This document shows, piece after piece, positions 7,001 through 13,474 of a stretch of 20,778 nt of DNA; position 1 is the first letter of the stretch; the number at the start of each line of letters is the position of its first letter. Source of the stretch: a bacterium (GTDB taxonomy: Bacteria; Bacteroidota; Ignavibacteria; Kapaibacteriales; UBA961); NCBI GenBank assembly GCA_022844575.1, contig JALHLL010000024.1:3382-24159 (forward strand), read 5' to 3'. The notes beneath the pieces are model-generated. The model searched no databases, had not been told where the DNA came from, and saw nothing but the letters and a program-made list of their open reading frames with translations. The position numbers and the translations under genes are program-made.

Positions 7001-7230
7001 CTTTAGATATAGAAGACAAGGGTGAGCAAGCGATACTTTCCACCGGATATGGTGGCAAAACAAGCATAAGTATATATGATATGACTGGTCAGGAGATATG
7101 GAATACACAAGAAATATATCCGGCATCAACAGAACAGAATATACCATTACCGTTACTTTCAAGCGGTGTATATATACTCCGTGTACATAATTATATATGG
7201 AAAAAAGATGTGGTGATTGTAAGAGAATAG
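4048..7230 (+). CDS. Exported beta-propeller / Ig-repeat protein with T9SS-like C-terminus
   Basis: A 1060-residue secreted protein. Residues 1-20 form a Sec signal peptide (MRQCC, hydrophobic core, cleavage near YSQ/N). Residues 22-370 begin ATNWYFGEGAGLTF and look like a WD40/NHL-type propeller, with recurring SPDxTKxxxA strands. Residues 377-465 form a PKD-like domain. Five tandem Ig-like repeats of about 75 residues follow, starting near 465, 548, 622, 701 and 777; each has C(I/A)G, a YxWxP block, LDNP and TTxYxV. Residues 850-985 are another beta-rich module. The last 65 residues (SIYDMTGQEIW to SSGVYILRV to KKDVVIVRE) resemble a type A T9SS sorting signal, but the usual NP box before it is missing. 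Likely a surface adhesin or matrix protein. A hairpin follows directly at 7234-7254. Confidence 0.85.
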   Translation: MRQCCTIFFLVLASAFSLYSQNEATNWYFGEGAGLTFKRGFPEVLDGGKVKVYEGCAVMSDKRTGELLFYTDGVTVWNSRHAEMTGGKGLKSGNSSTQNTLIVPNPINDKLYYIFTVPDLTSTTFDPVSSMYYSEVNLENPDGVVQKKNIPLMDSVSEKLTGTIACEDGGYWVLAHHRTKAIFYAYRVKEDIDTIPVISDFGNEFNTAFAGSMKFSPDGTKIATATNVFSTLAPPMLFLFSFNKSTGVVEKRMKIDTYQPDEDYIYELYGLSFSPDNTKLYASGFHNIVQYDITLQNEGAIANSKKEIAKGDFLGMQLAPDKKVYISHRKNFAYSIFSIEKPNESGVKCSLVKSNLDIPIFDGFPNFMDYIFEENYVGDCLNHFSTLEDINLCVGNVFTLTHKNSRNITNRKWIIENAEILSEEDSVIKGTINKAGKYKVTLTFSARGLTDTLHCYINVTSEKPIANAGKDISVCLVNDSVSTVIGAPSVVDNIYSWIPIEGLNNPKSANPLVTLAENRTYILTVTNKLGCIASDTVTVSVLKNNIKTSNDVALCIGSTAQLSVTGSVNYTWSPGSSLDDSTSSTPIAKPTKTTVYKVVGDNGTCKDSAYVTIYVSDYPITDKAEDKKTCPRTPIQIGNPAQKDYTYSWFPTLYLDNPTIAQPICTPVDDIQYILTIRNAFGCPIYDTINISAGSGLPLRTNGDRPLCIGGITQLSAEGADTYEWTPHEGLDNPTISNPMANPQQTTRYYVKGIKGDCYAIDSLLITIVSKPDITVDIADTVICAGEKVLLSASGADIYRWTPNTGLENPDSSHTMVQPAKTTEYTVEGIKNGCSSTKKVLVRILDKDTFPLRLVLPSNTYYRPGDIVSLYCQVPDGFSEIIFTIHFQACCIMYNNMGASTVNSSIIAQNDSSVTVRVTSINKQGGDIALNFIPLLPPDKRLKEQFEIEIKYQSAQCIKVYGIGTELLYDKGCAWDMRGVREVGTLDIEDKGEQAILSTGYGGKTSISIYDMTGQEIWNTQEIYPASTEQNIPLPLLSSGVYILRVHNYIWKKDVVIVRE

Positions 7231-7233
7231 AAC

Positions 7234-7254
7234 CCTGAAAAAGTCATTTTTAGG
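7234..7254 (+). terminator. Putative terminator of the 1060-aa gene
   Basis: CCTGAAAAAGTCATTTTTAGG folds as an 8-bp A/T-rich stem (one G-U pair) three bases after the stop codon. There is no strong U-tract beyond it, so efficiency is uncertain. The position right after the gene supports a 3'-end role. Confidence 0.4.
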
Positions 7255-7280
7255 TGATAATACCATTCTTTTGATTCATT

Positions 7281-7344
7281 CATTCTGAGTAAATGAAAGA
7301 ATCTCTTTTAGTTGATAGATTCTTTGTTGCAAACGGAAAGACAG
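7281..7344. repeat. Diverged inverted copy of the dispersed repeat
   Basis: The left arm CATTCTGAGTAAATGAAAGA and right arm AGATTCTTTGTTGCAAACGG are opposed and separated by about 18 bases. The left arm resembles the start of the 25-bp repeat at 3810. The right arm shares GTTGCAAACGGAA with the copy at 8823-8843. The two-armed, inward-facing layout matches that of the copies at 8777-8843 and 14945-15006. Confidence 0.6.
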
Positions 7345-7624
7345 GAGAATACAGCCACCTCGATTGAGCACTCTCATCCAGCAGAGGGAAATTTTAATAA
7401 AGCCTGTAATAAAACATAAATACCCCTCTCAAATCTTCTCAAAGGGTAGAAATTCACATCGTTATCCGAAAGAGAATGTTAATTTTCTCACGCTGATTCT
7501 TATTCTTTTGTAGCAAAGGCTGAAAAAACAAATCAGTGTTTACAAGCATGCTTAAATTTTCTTGGGATTGTATTAGTTCAAATGGTTAAGCTTTGTTCAG
7601 TAAGTTTGTTTAAAAAGGAGTTGT

Positions 7625-8143
7625 ATGAACATTCGCCAAGAACAGCCGAATGATTATGAAGAAGTATATGAGCTTGTAAGGAAATCTTTTTCGACGGCAT
7701 CGTATAGTGATGGCGATGAACAAGATTATCTAAATGGGTTAAGAAAATCAGAGAACTTTATTCCTGAATTATCGTTAGTTGTTGAAAATGATGATGGAAA
7801 AATAATCGGGCAAATTGTTCTCTACAAAATGATTATTGTTACGGCAAATGGTCATCGAACAGAATTGGTATTATCGCCAATATGTGTACATCCCGATTAT
7901 TTCCGACGGGGTATCGCACGAGCCATGATGGAACATGCTTTGCGTATTGCCGATTCATTGGGTTATAACGCGGTATTTCTATGCGGTGATCCAAATATCT
8001 ACAAAAAACTCGGATTTCGACCCTCGTATGAGTATAATATTATTCATTGTAAGGATAAGGAAAAGAACACCGATTGGTGCATGGTTAGAGAGATAAAAAA
8101 GGGATTGCTGGATAATGTAAAAGGGACGATAGATATTGTATAA
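7625..8143 (+). CDS. GNAT-family N-acetyltransferase (YhbS-like)
   Basis: A 172-residue protein with the GNAT fold. Beta-strand 4 is LVLSPICVHPDY (81-92), followed by the acetyl-CoA pyrophosphate loop RRGIAR (94-99) and its helix AMMEHALRIADSLG. The segment GDPNIYKKLGF (121-131) is typical of YhbS-type acetyltransferases. The enzyme would transfer an acetyl group from acetyl-CoA to an amine, but the substrate cannot be told from sequence. The start has a strong ribosome binding site (AAAAAGGAG, spacing 4). The next gene begins 14 bases after the stop, so they probably form a two-gene operon. Confidence 0.92.
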   Translation: MNIRQEQPNDYEEVYELVRKSFSTASYSDGDEQDYLNGLRKSENFIPELSLVVENDDGKIIGQIVLYKMIIVTANGHRTELVLSPICVHPDYFRRGIARAMMEHALRIADSLGYNAVFLCGDPNIYKKLGFRPSYEYNIIHCKDKEKNTDWCMVREIKKGLLDNVKGTIDIV

Positions 8144-8157
8144 ATTTATAAGTCGAA

Positions 8158-8610
8158 ATGAAAAAACAAACACGAGATGTAGAAAAGACAAGTCTACGAA
8201 AAGAGCTTGCGATTAGAATACTTACAACATTTGCTAGTACTATTTCAATTCTATTCGGAGTTTGGCATTTTTTTGTACCGAGTATATGGGATTGGTACTC
8301 ATACATAGATAAACAGGCAACGGAACTTGCTATAGCAGTTCGGGCTATAAATATATTCTTTTCACTATTACTGGTTTTATTAGGGATAGCCAATATCATA
8401 CTCGTATTTAGAAAAATGTCGGATACATTTTCTACCGCTACGATCTTATCCATCTCCATTATTCTATGGGCGACAAGGGTTGTGCTTCAGATTATTTATC
8501 CACAGGCTTCGCAAAATCCAATTATACAGTATAGTATGTTCGGTATATTCATCATCGTATTCGCATGCCTTGTCGTTTCAGCGGTTCTTATTATTAAGAA
8601 AAACAAATAA
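8158..8610 (+). CDS. Four-helix integral membrane protein, unknown function
   Basis: A 150-residue protein with a basic cytoplasmic N-terminus (MKKQTRDVEKTSLRKE) and four hydrophobic segments near residues 17-37, 59-83, 93-113 and 123-145. It ends in KKNK, so both termini are predicted inside. No catalytic motif or known family is recognised. It begins 14 bases after the acetyltransferase gene and is likely co-transcribed. There is no strong Shine-Dalgarno; translation may be coupled to the upstream gene. Nothing shows whether the two products work together. Confidence 0.72.
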   Translation: MKKQTRDVEKTSLRKELAIRILTTFASTISILFGVWHFFVPSIWDWYSYIDKQATELAIAVRAINIFFSLLLVLLGIANIILVFRKMSDTFSTATILSISIILWATRVVLQIIYPQASQNPIIQYSMFGIFIIVFACLVVSAVLIIKKNK

Positions 8611-8776
8611 GTAAACTAGACCATTGGTATTTATTGGCACAAAGAGACGGAGGTGATTTTTTCATCAAGGATGAAGTGAAGATCTGTTAGCCCCTTCTCA
8701 ATCACCCTCGAGTAGAGAAGTAAATCAAGTCCCTTCCCATCGGGAATTGGGATGGGGCGAATAAGCACGTAGTAAT

Positions 8777-8843
8777 GTCATTCTCGAACTAAGAAAGATT
8801 TTCTCTTCGTGTATTGACTCTACGTTGCAAACGGAATGACGGG
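8777..8843. repeat. Two-armed diverged copy of the dispersed repeat
   Basis: The left arm GTCATTCTCGAACTAAGAAA (8777-8796) and right arm beginning GACTCTACGTTGCAAACGGA (from 8816) face each other. The right arm shares GTTGCAAACGGAA with 7325-7337. An exact 25-bp copy follows only 30 bases further on, so this site holds at least three arms. Confidence 0.6.
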
Positions 8844-8873
8844 CTAGCGAAATTTCAGTTATTCCGTAAAAGA

Positions 8874-8898
8874 GATTCTTCACTTTGTTCAGAATGAC
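8874..8898 (-). repeat. 25-bp dispersed intergenic repeat, copy 2 (inverted)
   Basis: Exact reverse complement of 3810-3834 over all 25 bases (plus strand starts GATTCTTCACTTTGTTCAGA). It is also identical to 14982-15006. Confidence 0.88.
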
Positions 8899-9134
8899 AC
8901 AGTTTAGTGTTTGCCGCCCAACCACGCCAATCAGCCACCGCAAGGGAAACACTCTGAACCCTCCGCTAAAGCAAACATGGGGGGCATCATGAGGTGGGGG
9001 TGTGAAAGCATATTGTCCTCTTTTTTTTCTTTTTTTCCTATATTGCTACAAAGTTTCTGCCTTCCCATTATAACTATGATGGCGAAGGGAGATGAGATAT
9101 ACCGTTTTATGTCTTCCCGAACAACAATGCAATT

Positions 9135-10439
9135 ATGGATGAAAATGCAATAAATAATTTAAAAGAAGCTTTGTTATTAAACCCCGATAATATTCCACTA
9201 AAACAATATTATGCGGAGGTATTGCTAAAAGCAAACAGACTTGATGAGGCTGAAAAACAATATGTAGAACTTCTGGCATTATACTCCGATAAAAAAAGCG
9301 AGGCAGGGCTTGCCAGAACATATTTTGCAAAGGGAGAGTTCTCTAAATGTAATGTAATTCTGGAGGAAATACTTTCGCGCAATGAGCATGACCCCGATAT
9401 TTTGCTATTGTACGTACAGGCACTTATTAAGGAAAATGCTCTACAAAAAGCTGTAGAAATTTACACTTTATTACTAAAACATAATCCTAACTATCGCAAT
9501 GAGGATATTGATGGCATATTGCGATTACCGGCACATCAATCGGGCGATTCGGAAGATGAAGAAAGTGGTGTTTTTATACAGAGACCCACCTATACATTCA
9601 AGGATGTGGGCGGTATGGATAATGTAAAAAAACAGATTGATTTAAAAATAATTAAGCCGATTGCACATAGCGAACTCTATAAGGCATACGGGAAAAAAAC
9701 CGGTGGGGGTATTTTACTTTATGGGCCGCCTGGTTGCGGCAAAACTTTTATAGCAAAAGCCACAGCAGGCGAAGTCGGATCTCGTTTTATAAGTGTCGGC
9801 TTAAACGAGATATTGGATATGTGGATAGGAAACAGCGAAAAAAACCTGCATCAGATTTTCGAGATTGCCCGACAAAATACTCCGTGTGTGCTTTTTTTCG
9901 ATGAAATTGATGCTCTCGGTGCAAGCAGAAGCGATATGAAACATTCGAGCGGCAGGCATTTGATAAACCAATTTTTACATGAGTTGGATGGAGTTGATAA
10001 TAATAATGACGGAATTTTGGTATTAGGGGCTACGAATACGCCATGGAATTTGGACTCCGCATTCAGAAGACCCGGCAGATTCGACAGAATTATTTTTGTT
10101 CCGCCACCCGATGAAAGCGCAAGGGAATCTATCTTGAAAATCAAGTTAAGGGGTAAGCCGACGGAATCGGTGGATTATGCTGCTGTTGCCAAAAAATCAG
10201 ATCATTTTTCGGGCGCGGATATTGAAGCATTAATTGATATTGTTATCGAGGAAAAATTGGAACTTTCTTTTGCGGACGGTATTCCGAAACCGATGAATAC
10301 AAAAGACTTGATAAATGCCTTGAAAAAACACAAACCAAGTACGCAGGAGTGGTTTGCCACAGCAAAAAACTTTGCCTTATTTGCTAATGATACAGGGCTA
10401 TACGATGAAATTCTTACCTATATGAAAATAAAAAAATAA
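9135..10439 (+). CDS. TPR-AAA+ ATPase (Cdc48/p97-like motor domain)
   Basis: A 434-residue protein in two parts. Residues 1-120 are helical TPR-like repeats (LLLNPDNIPLKQYYAEVLLK, LDEAEKQYVEL, LQKAVEIYTLLLKHNPN) that would bind partner proteins. Residues 150-390 form one classical AAA+ module: TFKDVGGMDNVK entry, Walker A GPPGCGKT (197-204), pore loop MWIGNSE (229-235, like the p97 D2 loop), Walker B VLFFDE (252-257), sensor 1 N301, arginine fingers R312 and R315 in RRPGRFDR, and sensor 2 in FSGADIEALI. All key residues are intact, so an active hexameric unfoldase or remodelling ATPase is expected. No protease domain is present. The start has no good Shine-Dalgarno. The next gene begins 3 bases after the stop. 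Confidence 0.93.
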   Translation: MDENAINNLKEALLLNPDNIPLKQYYAEVLLKANRLDEAEKQYVELLALYSDKKSEAGLARTYFAKGEFSKCNVILEEILSRNEHDPDILLLYVQALIKENALQKAVEIYTLLLKHNPNYRNEDIDGILRLPAHQSGDSEDEESGVFIQRPTYTFKDVGGMDNVKKQIDLKIIKPIAHSELYKAYGKKTGGGILLYGPPGCGKTFIAKATAGEVGSRFISVGLNEILDMWIGNSEKNLHQIFEIARQNTPCVLFFDEIDALGASRSDMKHSSGRHLINQFLHELDGVDNNNDGILVLGATNTPWNLDSAFRRPGRFDRIIFVPPPDESARESILKIKLRGKPTESVDYAAVAKKSDHFSGADIEALIDIVIEEKLELSFADGIPKPMNTKDLINALKKHKPSTQEWFATAKNFALFANDTGLYDEILTYMKIKK

Positions 10440-10442
10440 GAT

Positions 10443-11696
10443 ATGAATGAATTAGCGATAAAAGGGATAGCGGTTTTAATAAGACAAGGCAGATTTTCCG
10501 ATGCGGAATCATTGCTGAAAGACCTTTTGCATGATGAACCCAACGATGAACATCTTCTTGCACTTTTGGGGGATGTATATATTGAGCAGGATAAAATAGA
10601 TGAGGCGCGTACTATAGCCGATACGATGTTAGGTTCATATCCCGACCTTGCTGCTGCCCATATTCTGAAAGCCAAAGTGCTGATATATGACGATAATTAT
10701 AATGAAGCTGAAAACCACATTAAACAAGCAATACATATCGATGCCTCCGATGCGGATTCTTATGCAATATGGGCATCTGTTCTTCTGACGAAAAAGCAGT
10801 ATGAACTGGCTGTTGAGAAAGCTGACCTTGCTTTACAACTTGAACCGGAAAATATACTGGGTCTTAATATCCGTAGCACGGCTTTACTAAAATTAAACAG
10901 AAAAGAAGAGTCGTATATAACTATTGAGGGGGCATTGCGCGAAGAGCCGAATAATCCGTTTACCCATGCTAATTACGGGTGGAATTTATTGGAAAAGGGT
11001 GATAATAAGGCAGCGTTAGAACATTTTAAGGAAGCATTAAAAAATAATCCGAATTTGGAATATGCCCAATCGGGAATGGCGGAAGCCATAAAGGCCGATA
11101 ATATTATTTATCGTCTCTTTCTTAATTACTTTTTTCGGATGCAGAACCTTACCGGCAAATATCAATGGGGCGTGCTTATTGGTATTTTCATAGGTATGAA
11201 AGTATTAAGGGGTATTGCGAGTTCCAGTGATACTCTCCGACCCTTTTTAATACCTCTTATTGTTCTCCTTTATATATTCATATTTTCCACATGGATAGTA
11301 TATCCGATAAGTAATTTATTCCTTCGATTTCATAAATACGGAAAATATCTTCTCAACAAAAAGGAAATACTAAGTTCCAATCTTGTAGGTATAAGCGTAT
11401 TGATCTCCGTAGCCGGAGCAATTACGTATTTTGCCACCGATACGATAGGGTATTTAGCCATTTGCGCTTTCGGATTTGGTATGTTACCCGGACTCGGTAC
11501 AATGTTCAATCCTTCAAAGTCAAAATATATGCTTATTATATATACGGCTATCATGGCATGTGTAGGTGCGGCGGGTATTGTTGAAACATTTTCTACTGAC
11601 GATATTTTTAATTCCTTCAGCACCGTATTCATCATCGGATTTACTGTTTTCCAATGGTTGGCAAACTTTATTACGATAAAGGAAAGTAATTATTAA
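10443..11696 (+). CDS. TPR protein with a six-helix membrane domain
   Basis: A 417-residue protein. Residues 4-215 hold about five to six tetratricopeptide repeats (for example DAESLLKDLLHDEPNDEHLL, NEAENHIKQAIHIDASDADS, AALEHFKEALKNNPNLEYAQ). Residues 240-411 contain about six hydrophobic helices, near 242-259, 266-288, 312-331, 335-356, 362-382 and 392-411. The membrane part is not a family I recognise. The TPR array would face the cytoplasm. With only 3 bases between this gene and the AAA+ gene, and TPRs in both products, the two very likely act together, with this protein perhaps anchoring or feeding the ATPase at the membrane. That role is inference. Confidence 0.85.
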   Translation: MNELAIKGIAVLIRQGRFSDAESLLKDLLHDEPNDEHLLALLGDVYIEQDKIDEARTIADTMLGSYPDLAAAHILKAKVLIYDDNYNEAENHIKQAIHIDASDADSYAIWASVLLTKKQYELAVEKADLALQLEPENILGLNIRSTALLKLNRKEESYITIEGALREEPNNPFTHANYGWNLLEKGDNKAALEHFKEALKNNPNLEYAQSGMAEAIKADNIIYRLFLNYFFRMQNLTGKYQWGVLIGIFIGMKVLRGIASSSDTLRPFLIPLIVLLYIFIFSTWIVYPISNLFLRFHKYGKYLLNKKEILSSNLVGISVLISVAGAITYFATDTIGYLAICAFGFGMLPGLGTMFNPSKSKYMLIIYTAIMACVGAAGIVETFSTDDIFNSFSTVFIIGFTVFQWLANFITIKESNY

Positions 11697-11712
11697 TATG
11701 TAATGGTACCGC

Positions 11713-11758
11713 GGAGTGGGTATTATTGTGCCTTTTTAACAATATAAGTAACCACTCC
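11713..11758. terminator. Bidirectional terminator-like inverted repeat
   Basis: GGAGTGG (11713-11719) pairs with CCACTCC (11752-11758), and TATTGT (11724-11729) with ACAATA (11739-11744), around a CCTTTTT loop. The element lies between two convergent genes and includes the last codons of the S24 gene on the minus strand, so it could stop transcription from both sides. Confidence 0.5.
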
Positions 11759-12358
11759 CAATACCTTAAAATCATCGCGGTTTACCCACATAGGCGGATG
11801 CACGGGGTTGTCGCTTATCAGTAGATAACCGTCATCCTCGCATTTTATTCTTTTGATGAGTTTTCCTTCCGGTATTTCTATTACCGAAATTTTATCCTCA
11901 AATATTTCATCCGTTTCCATAGTGATAACAATGTCACCGTCCGAAAGAACGGGATCCATGCTATTGCCTTTAACATTAAAAACCGATATATCGTTTTTAC
12001 GCCTGGCAAATAGTATATTAAAAGGTAAGATTTCCATTGGTTTAAGAGTATAAATAAGGTCATGTAAACTGTCGGTATCCATAAAGTCAATCCTTTTTAC
12101 GGTAATTTTTTTACCGTAAAATTCCAATAGCTCCGTATCACAATAGGCATCATGAAAAGCCGCTTTGCAAACATAGTTCCCTGCCTTTTGTTCCAATAAT
12201 GCTATATATCTTTCCAATAAGGTATTATTCAGTAATCGGCGGGAACATCGATATAGCTGTACAAGCTCCGTATAGTACATTGTATTATCCGATAATGCCG
12301 TCTCGTTATTTGTATGTAGCATACTCATTTTACGTATCCGTATTTTTTTACATACCAT
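11723..12358 (-). CDS. S24 (LexA-like) peptidase-domain protein without a visible HTH
   Basis: A 211-residue protein whose C-terminal 100 residues are a clear S24 domain. The catalytic serine is in FNVKGNSMDPVLSDGD (Ser133) and the lysine in GKLIKRI (Lys169), followed by YLLISDNP and the usual V-GVV ending. Residues 1-100 show no convincing helix-turn-helix. No Ala-Gly cleavage site is seen at the usual 35 residues before the serine; the only AG (59-60) is too far away. It may be a non-DNA-binding S24 protein, a repressor with an unusual N-terminus, or a diverged UmuD-like factor. I use the ATG at 12356-12358, with AAAGG 5 bases upstream; the ATGs at 12328 or 12322 are alternatives. Confidence 0.85.
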   Translation of the reverse strand: MVCKKIRIRKMSMLHTNNETALSDNTMYYTELVQLYRCSRRLLNNTLLERYIALLEQKAGNYVCKAAFHDAYCDTELLEFYGKKITVKRIDFMDTDSLHDLIYTLKPMEILPFNILFARRKNDISVFNVKGNSMDPVLSDGDIVITMETDEIFEDKISVIEIPEGKLIKRIKCEDDGYLLISDNPVHPPMWVNRDDFKVLGVVTYIVKKAQ

Positions 12359-12453
12359 GTAACCTTTTGTGCCTCATGCCCTACCTACTGTATGGTAATG
12401 TACCGAAGCAGGCATTGCCGATATTGTATCATATAATAATTAAAGGGTGTATT

Positions 12454-12912
12454 ATGAAACTCGCGACGATTTTTTCGACTATGTTGATTGCATCTATAAT
12501 GGCAAGCTGTACTGCAAGTTATTTTATACCAAAACATCACATTACATGTGATAATGGCACGGCAAAAGAGAAAGTAGAACAAATAAAACTTATACTTCGT
12601 GATAATGGTTTTATTTTACAAACCGATGAAAATGAGATTGAACAATACAAATACTTTTATGCAATAAGCAAAGATTCCGTTTACCGTTGGCGTATTAATC
12701 TGGAACCGAAAAGAATTAAGGCATTATGTTCCGGCAAAGAAACAAAACATTCGGAATATTATGATGATAATACCGACAAACAGATACGTAGCTATTGGAA
12801 TGTACGGACTGCCTTAGAGCAAGTATGTGATAATAAACCCTATCTCTCCGCGCAACAAGTACATGATTCGATACCACAACATTATGAAAAACCATACGCC
12901 ATCACCCGATAG
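12454..12912 (+). CDS. Small putative lipoprotein, unknown function
   Basis: A 152-residue product with a lipoprotein signal peptide: MKLATIFST, a hydrophobic core, and lipobox IMAS-C with Cys19 as the lipidation site. The mature part is hydrophilic with a KEKVEQIKLILRDNGF helix and no family I recognise. The frame is open upstream to 12199, but the ATG at 12454 is preferred because it has a good ribosome binding site (AAAGGG, spacing 6) and creates the signal peptide. The gene is divergent from the S24 gene (95 bases between starts) and ends 30 bases before a long nested hairpin. Confidence 0.8.
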   Translation: MKLATIFSTMLIASIMASCTASYFIPKHHITCDNGTAKEKVEQIKLILRDNGFILQTDENEIEQYKYFYAISKDSVYRWRINLEPKRIKALCSGKETKHSEYYDDNTDKQIRSYWNVRTALEQVCDNKPYLSAQQVHDSIPQHYEKPYAITR

Positions 12913-12942
12913 TCGGTCTCTATAATGAAAACCAAAAGAATA

Positions 12943-13015
12943 CCGCACCCTTTTAAGAAAACATTCTCGGTAAGGGCAGCCGAGAGTGTTTTTCTTATGG
13001 GGGCAGAGGGTGCGG
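12943..13015. terminator. Long nested inverted repeat, probable bidirectional terminator
   Basis: The outer arms CCGCACCCT (12943-12951) and AGGGTGCGG (13007-13015) are perfectly complementary. Inside them AAGAAAACATTCTCGG (12955-12970) pairs with CCGAGAGTGTTTTTCTT (12980-12996), with one bulge and one G-U, around a 9-base loop. The A/T-rich base of the inner stem gives U-rich ends in both directions. It lies between the lipoprotein gene (plus) and the 84-aa gene (minus), as a shared terminator would. The extra GC-rich outer stem is unusual for a simple terminator. Confidence 0.6.
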
Positions 13016-13086
13016 AACATCTTTATGGCAAAACATAAAACTTTTTTAGCGCTTATAAAATACCGGGCAGCTATAAAAAGATTTAT

Positions 13087-13341
13087 TTAGTTCCGGGCAT
13101 ATTTCGTGAGCAAATCACTTTTGCGGATAGCCAAAGCATCGTACTCCTCACGAAGTTGTTGGGTCGCTTCCTCGACCGCTTTTACCACATACAGATTAAA
13201 AGTATTGTAAAACCTTGACCTTATAAGGTTTGGCGTGATATCAACATCCTGCTTTTTCTCAAACGCTCTATATTTTTGCGAGTAAATTTCTGCGGCTCGC
13301 ACCCATGTTCCCGTCGGAAACTTTGTCCATGTTTTAGGCAT
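13087..13341 (-). CDS. 84-aa protein of unknown function, divergent from an S24 repressor
   Basis: A small hydrophilic protein starting MPKTWTKFPTGTWVRAAEIY. A basic, Tyr/Phe-rich N-terminal half is followed by a helix (LYVVKAVEEATQQLREEYDA). There is no signal peptide, membrane helix or known motif. It has a strong ribosome binding site (AGGAG, spacing 7) and a good Bacteroidota-type promoter at 13403-13431, so it is very likely expressed. It is divergent from the HTH-S24 repressor, which probably controls it through a palindrome inside that promoter. Confidence 0.78.
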   Translation of the reverse strand: MPKTWTKFPTGTWVRAAEIYSQKYRAFEKKQDVDITPNLIRSRFYNTFNLYVVKAVEEATQQLREEYDALAIRKSDLLTKYARN

Positions 13342-13402
13342 AAATAATCTCCTATAAAGTTTTTATGATTTTTTATTACTATATTGCAGTTGAAATCCTT
13401 CG

Positions 13403-13431
13403 CAAATATAAAAACTTTTTTGCAAAACAAA
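13403..13431 (-). promoter_or_regulatory. Bacteroidota-type promoter of the 84-aa gene with an embedded palindrome
   Basis: On the minus strand TTTG (13428-13431), a 17-base spacer and TATATTTG (13403-13410) match the -33 TTTG and -7 TAnnTTTG consensus. The start codon is about 60 bases downstream. Inside the spacer the perfect palindrome TTTTGCAAAA (13418-13427) overlaps a GCAAA-N12-TTTGC repeat (13402-13423). Both are plausible operators for the divergent HTH-S24 repressor. Confidence 0.6.
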
Positions 13432-13474
13432 AAAATCTTTTTTCCATAGTAGCACATAAAGAACGGATACGAAT

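Larger units (their letters stand above)
7231..7624. other. 394-base intergenic region with a diverged dispersed repeat
   Basis: No credible gene is seen. It contains the terminator-like hairpin at 7234-7254 and a diverged inverted copy of the dispersed repeat: CATTCTGAGTAAATGAAAGA at 7281-7300 and AGATTCTTTGTTGCAAACGG at 7318-7337. A TACCC/GGGTA pair surrounds 7422-7448. TAAGTTTG at 7601-7608 resembles a -7 box but sits too close to the Shine-Dalgarno of the next gene to be convincing. Confidence 0.5.
8611..9134. other. 524-base intergenic region rich in dispersed repeats
   Basis: No supported gene. It contains a CCCATC/GATGGG hairpin at 8736-8756, a two-armed diverged repeat at 8777-8843, and an exact inverted 25-bp repeat at 8874-8898. 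It then continues into a GC-richer stretch (8901-9000). AAGGGAG at 9085-9091 is a good Shine-Dalgarno, but it serves only short frames (16 and 25 codons) that run into the next gene out of frame. The promoter of the AAA+ operon should lie near the right end; no consensus match was found. Confidence 0.5.

Noticed and set aside
9092..9142. A 16-codon upstream frame overlapping the AAA+ start, with a nearby AAGGGAG
   Set aside because: The Shine-Dalgarno is directly adjacent to the ATG, which is too close to work, and the peptide has no attenuator-like composition.
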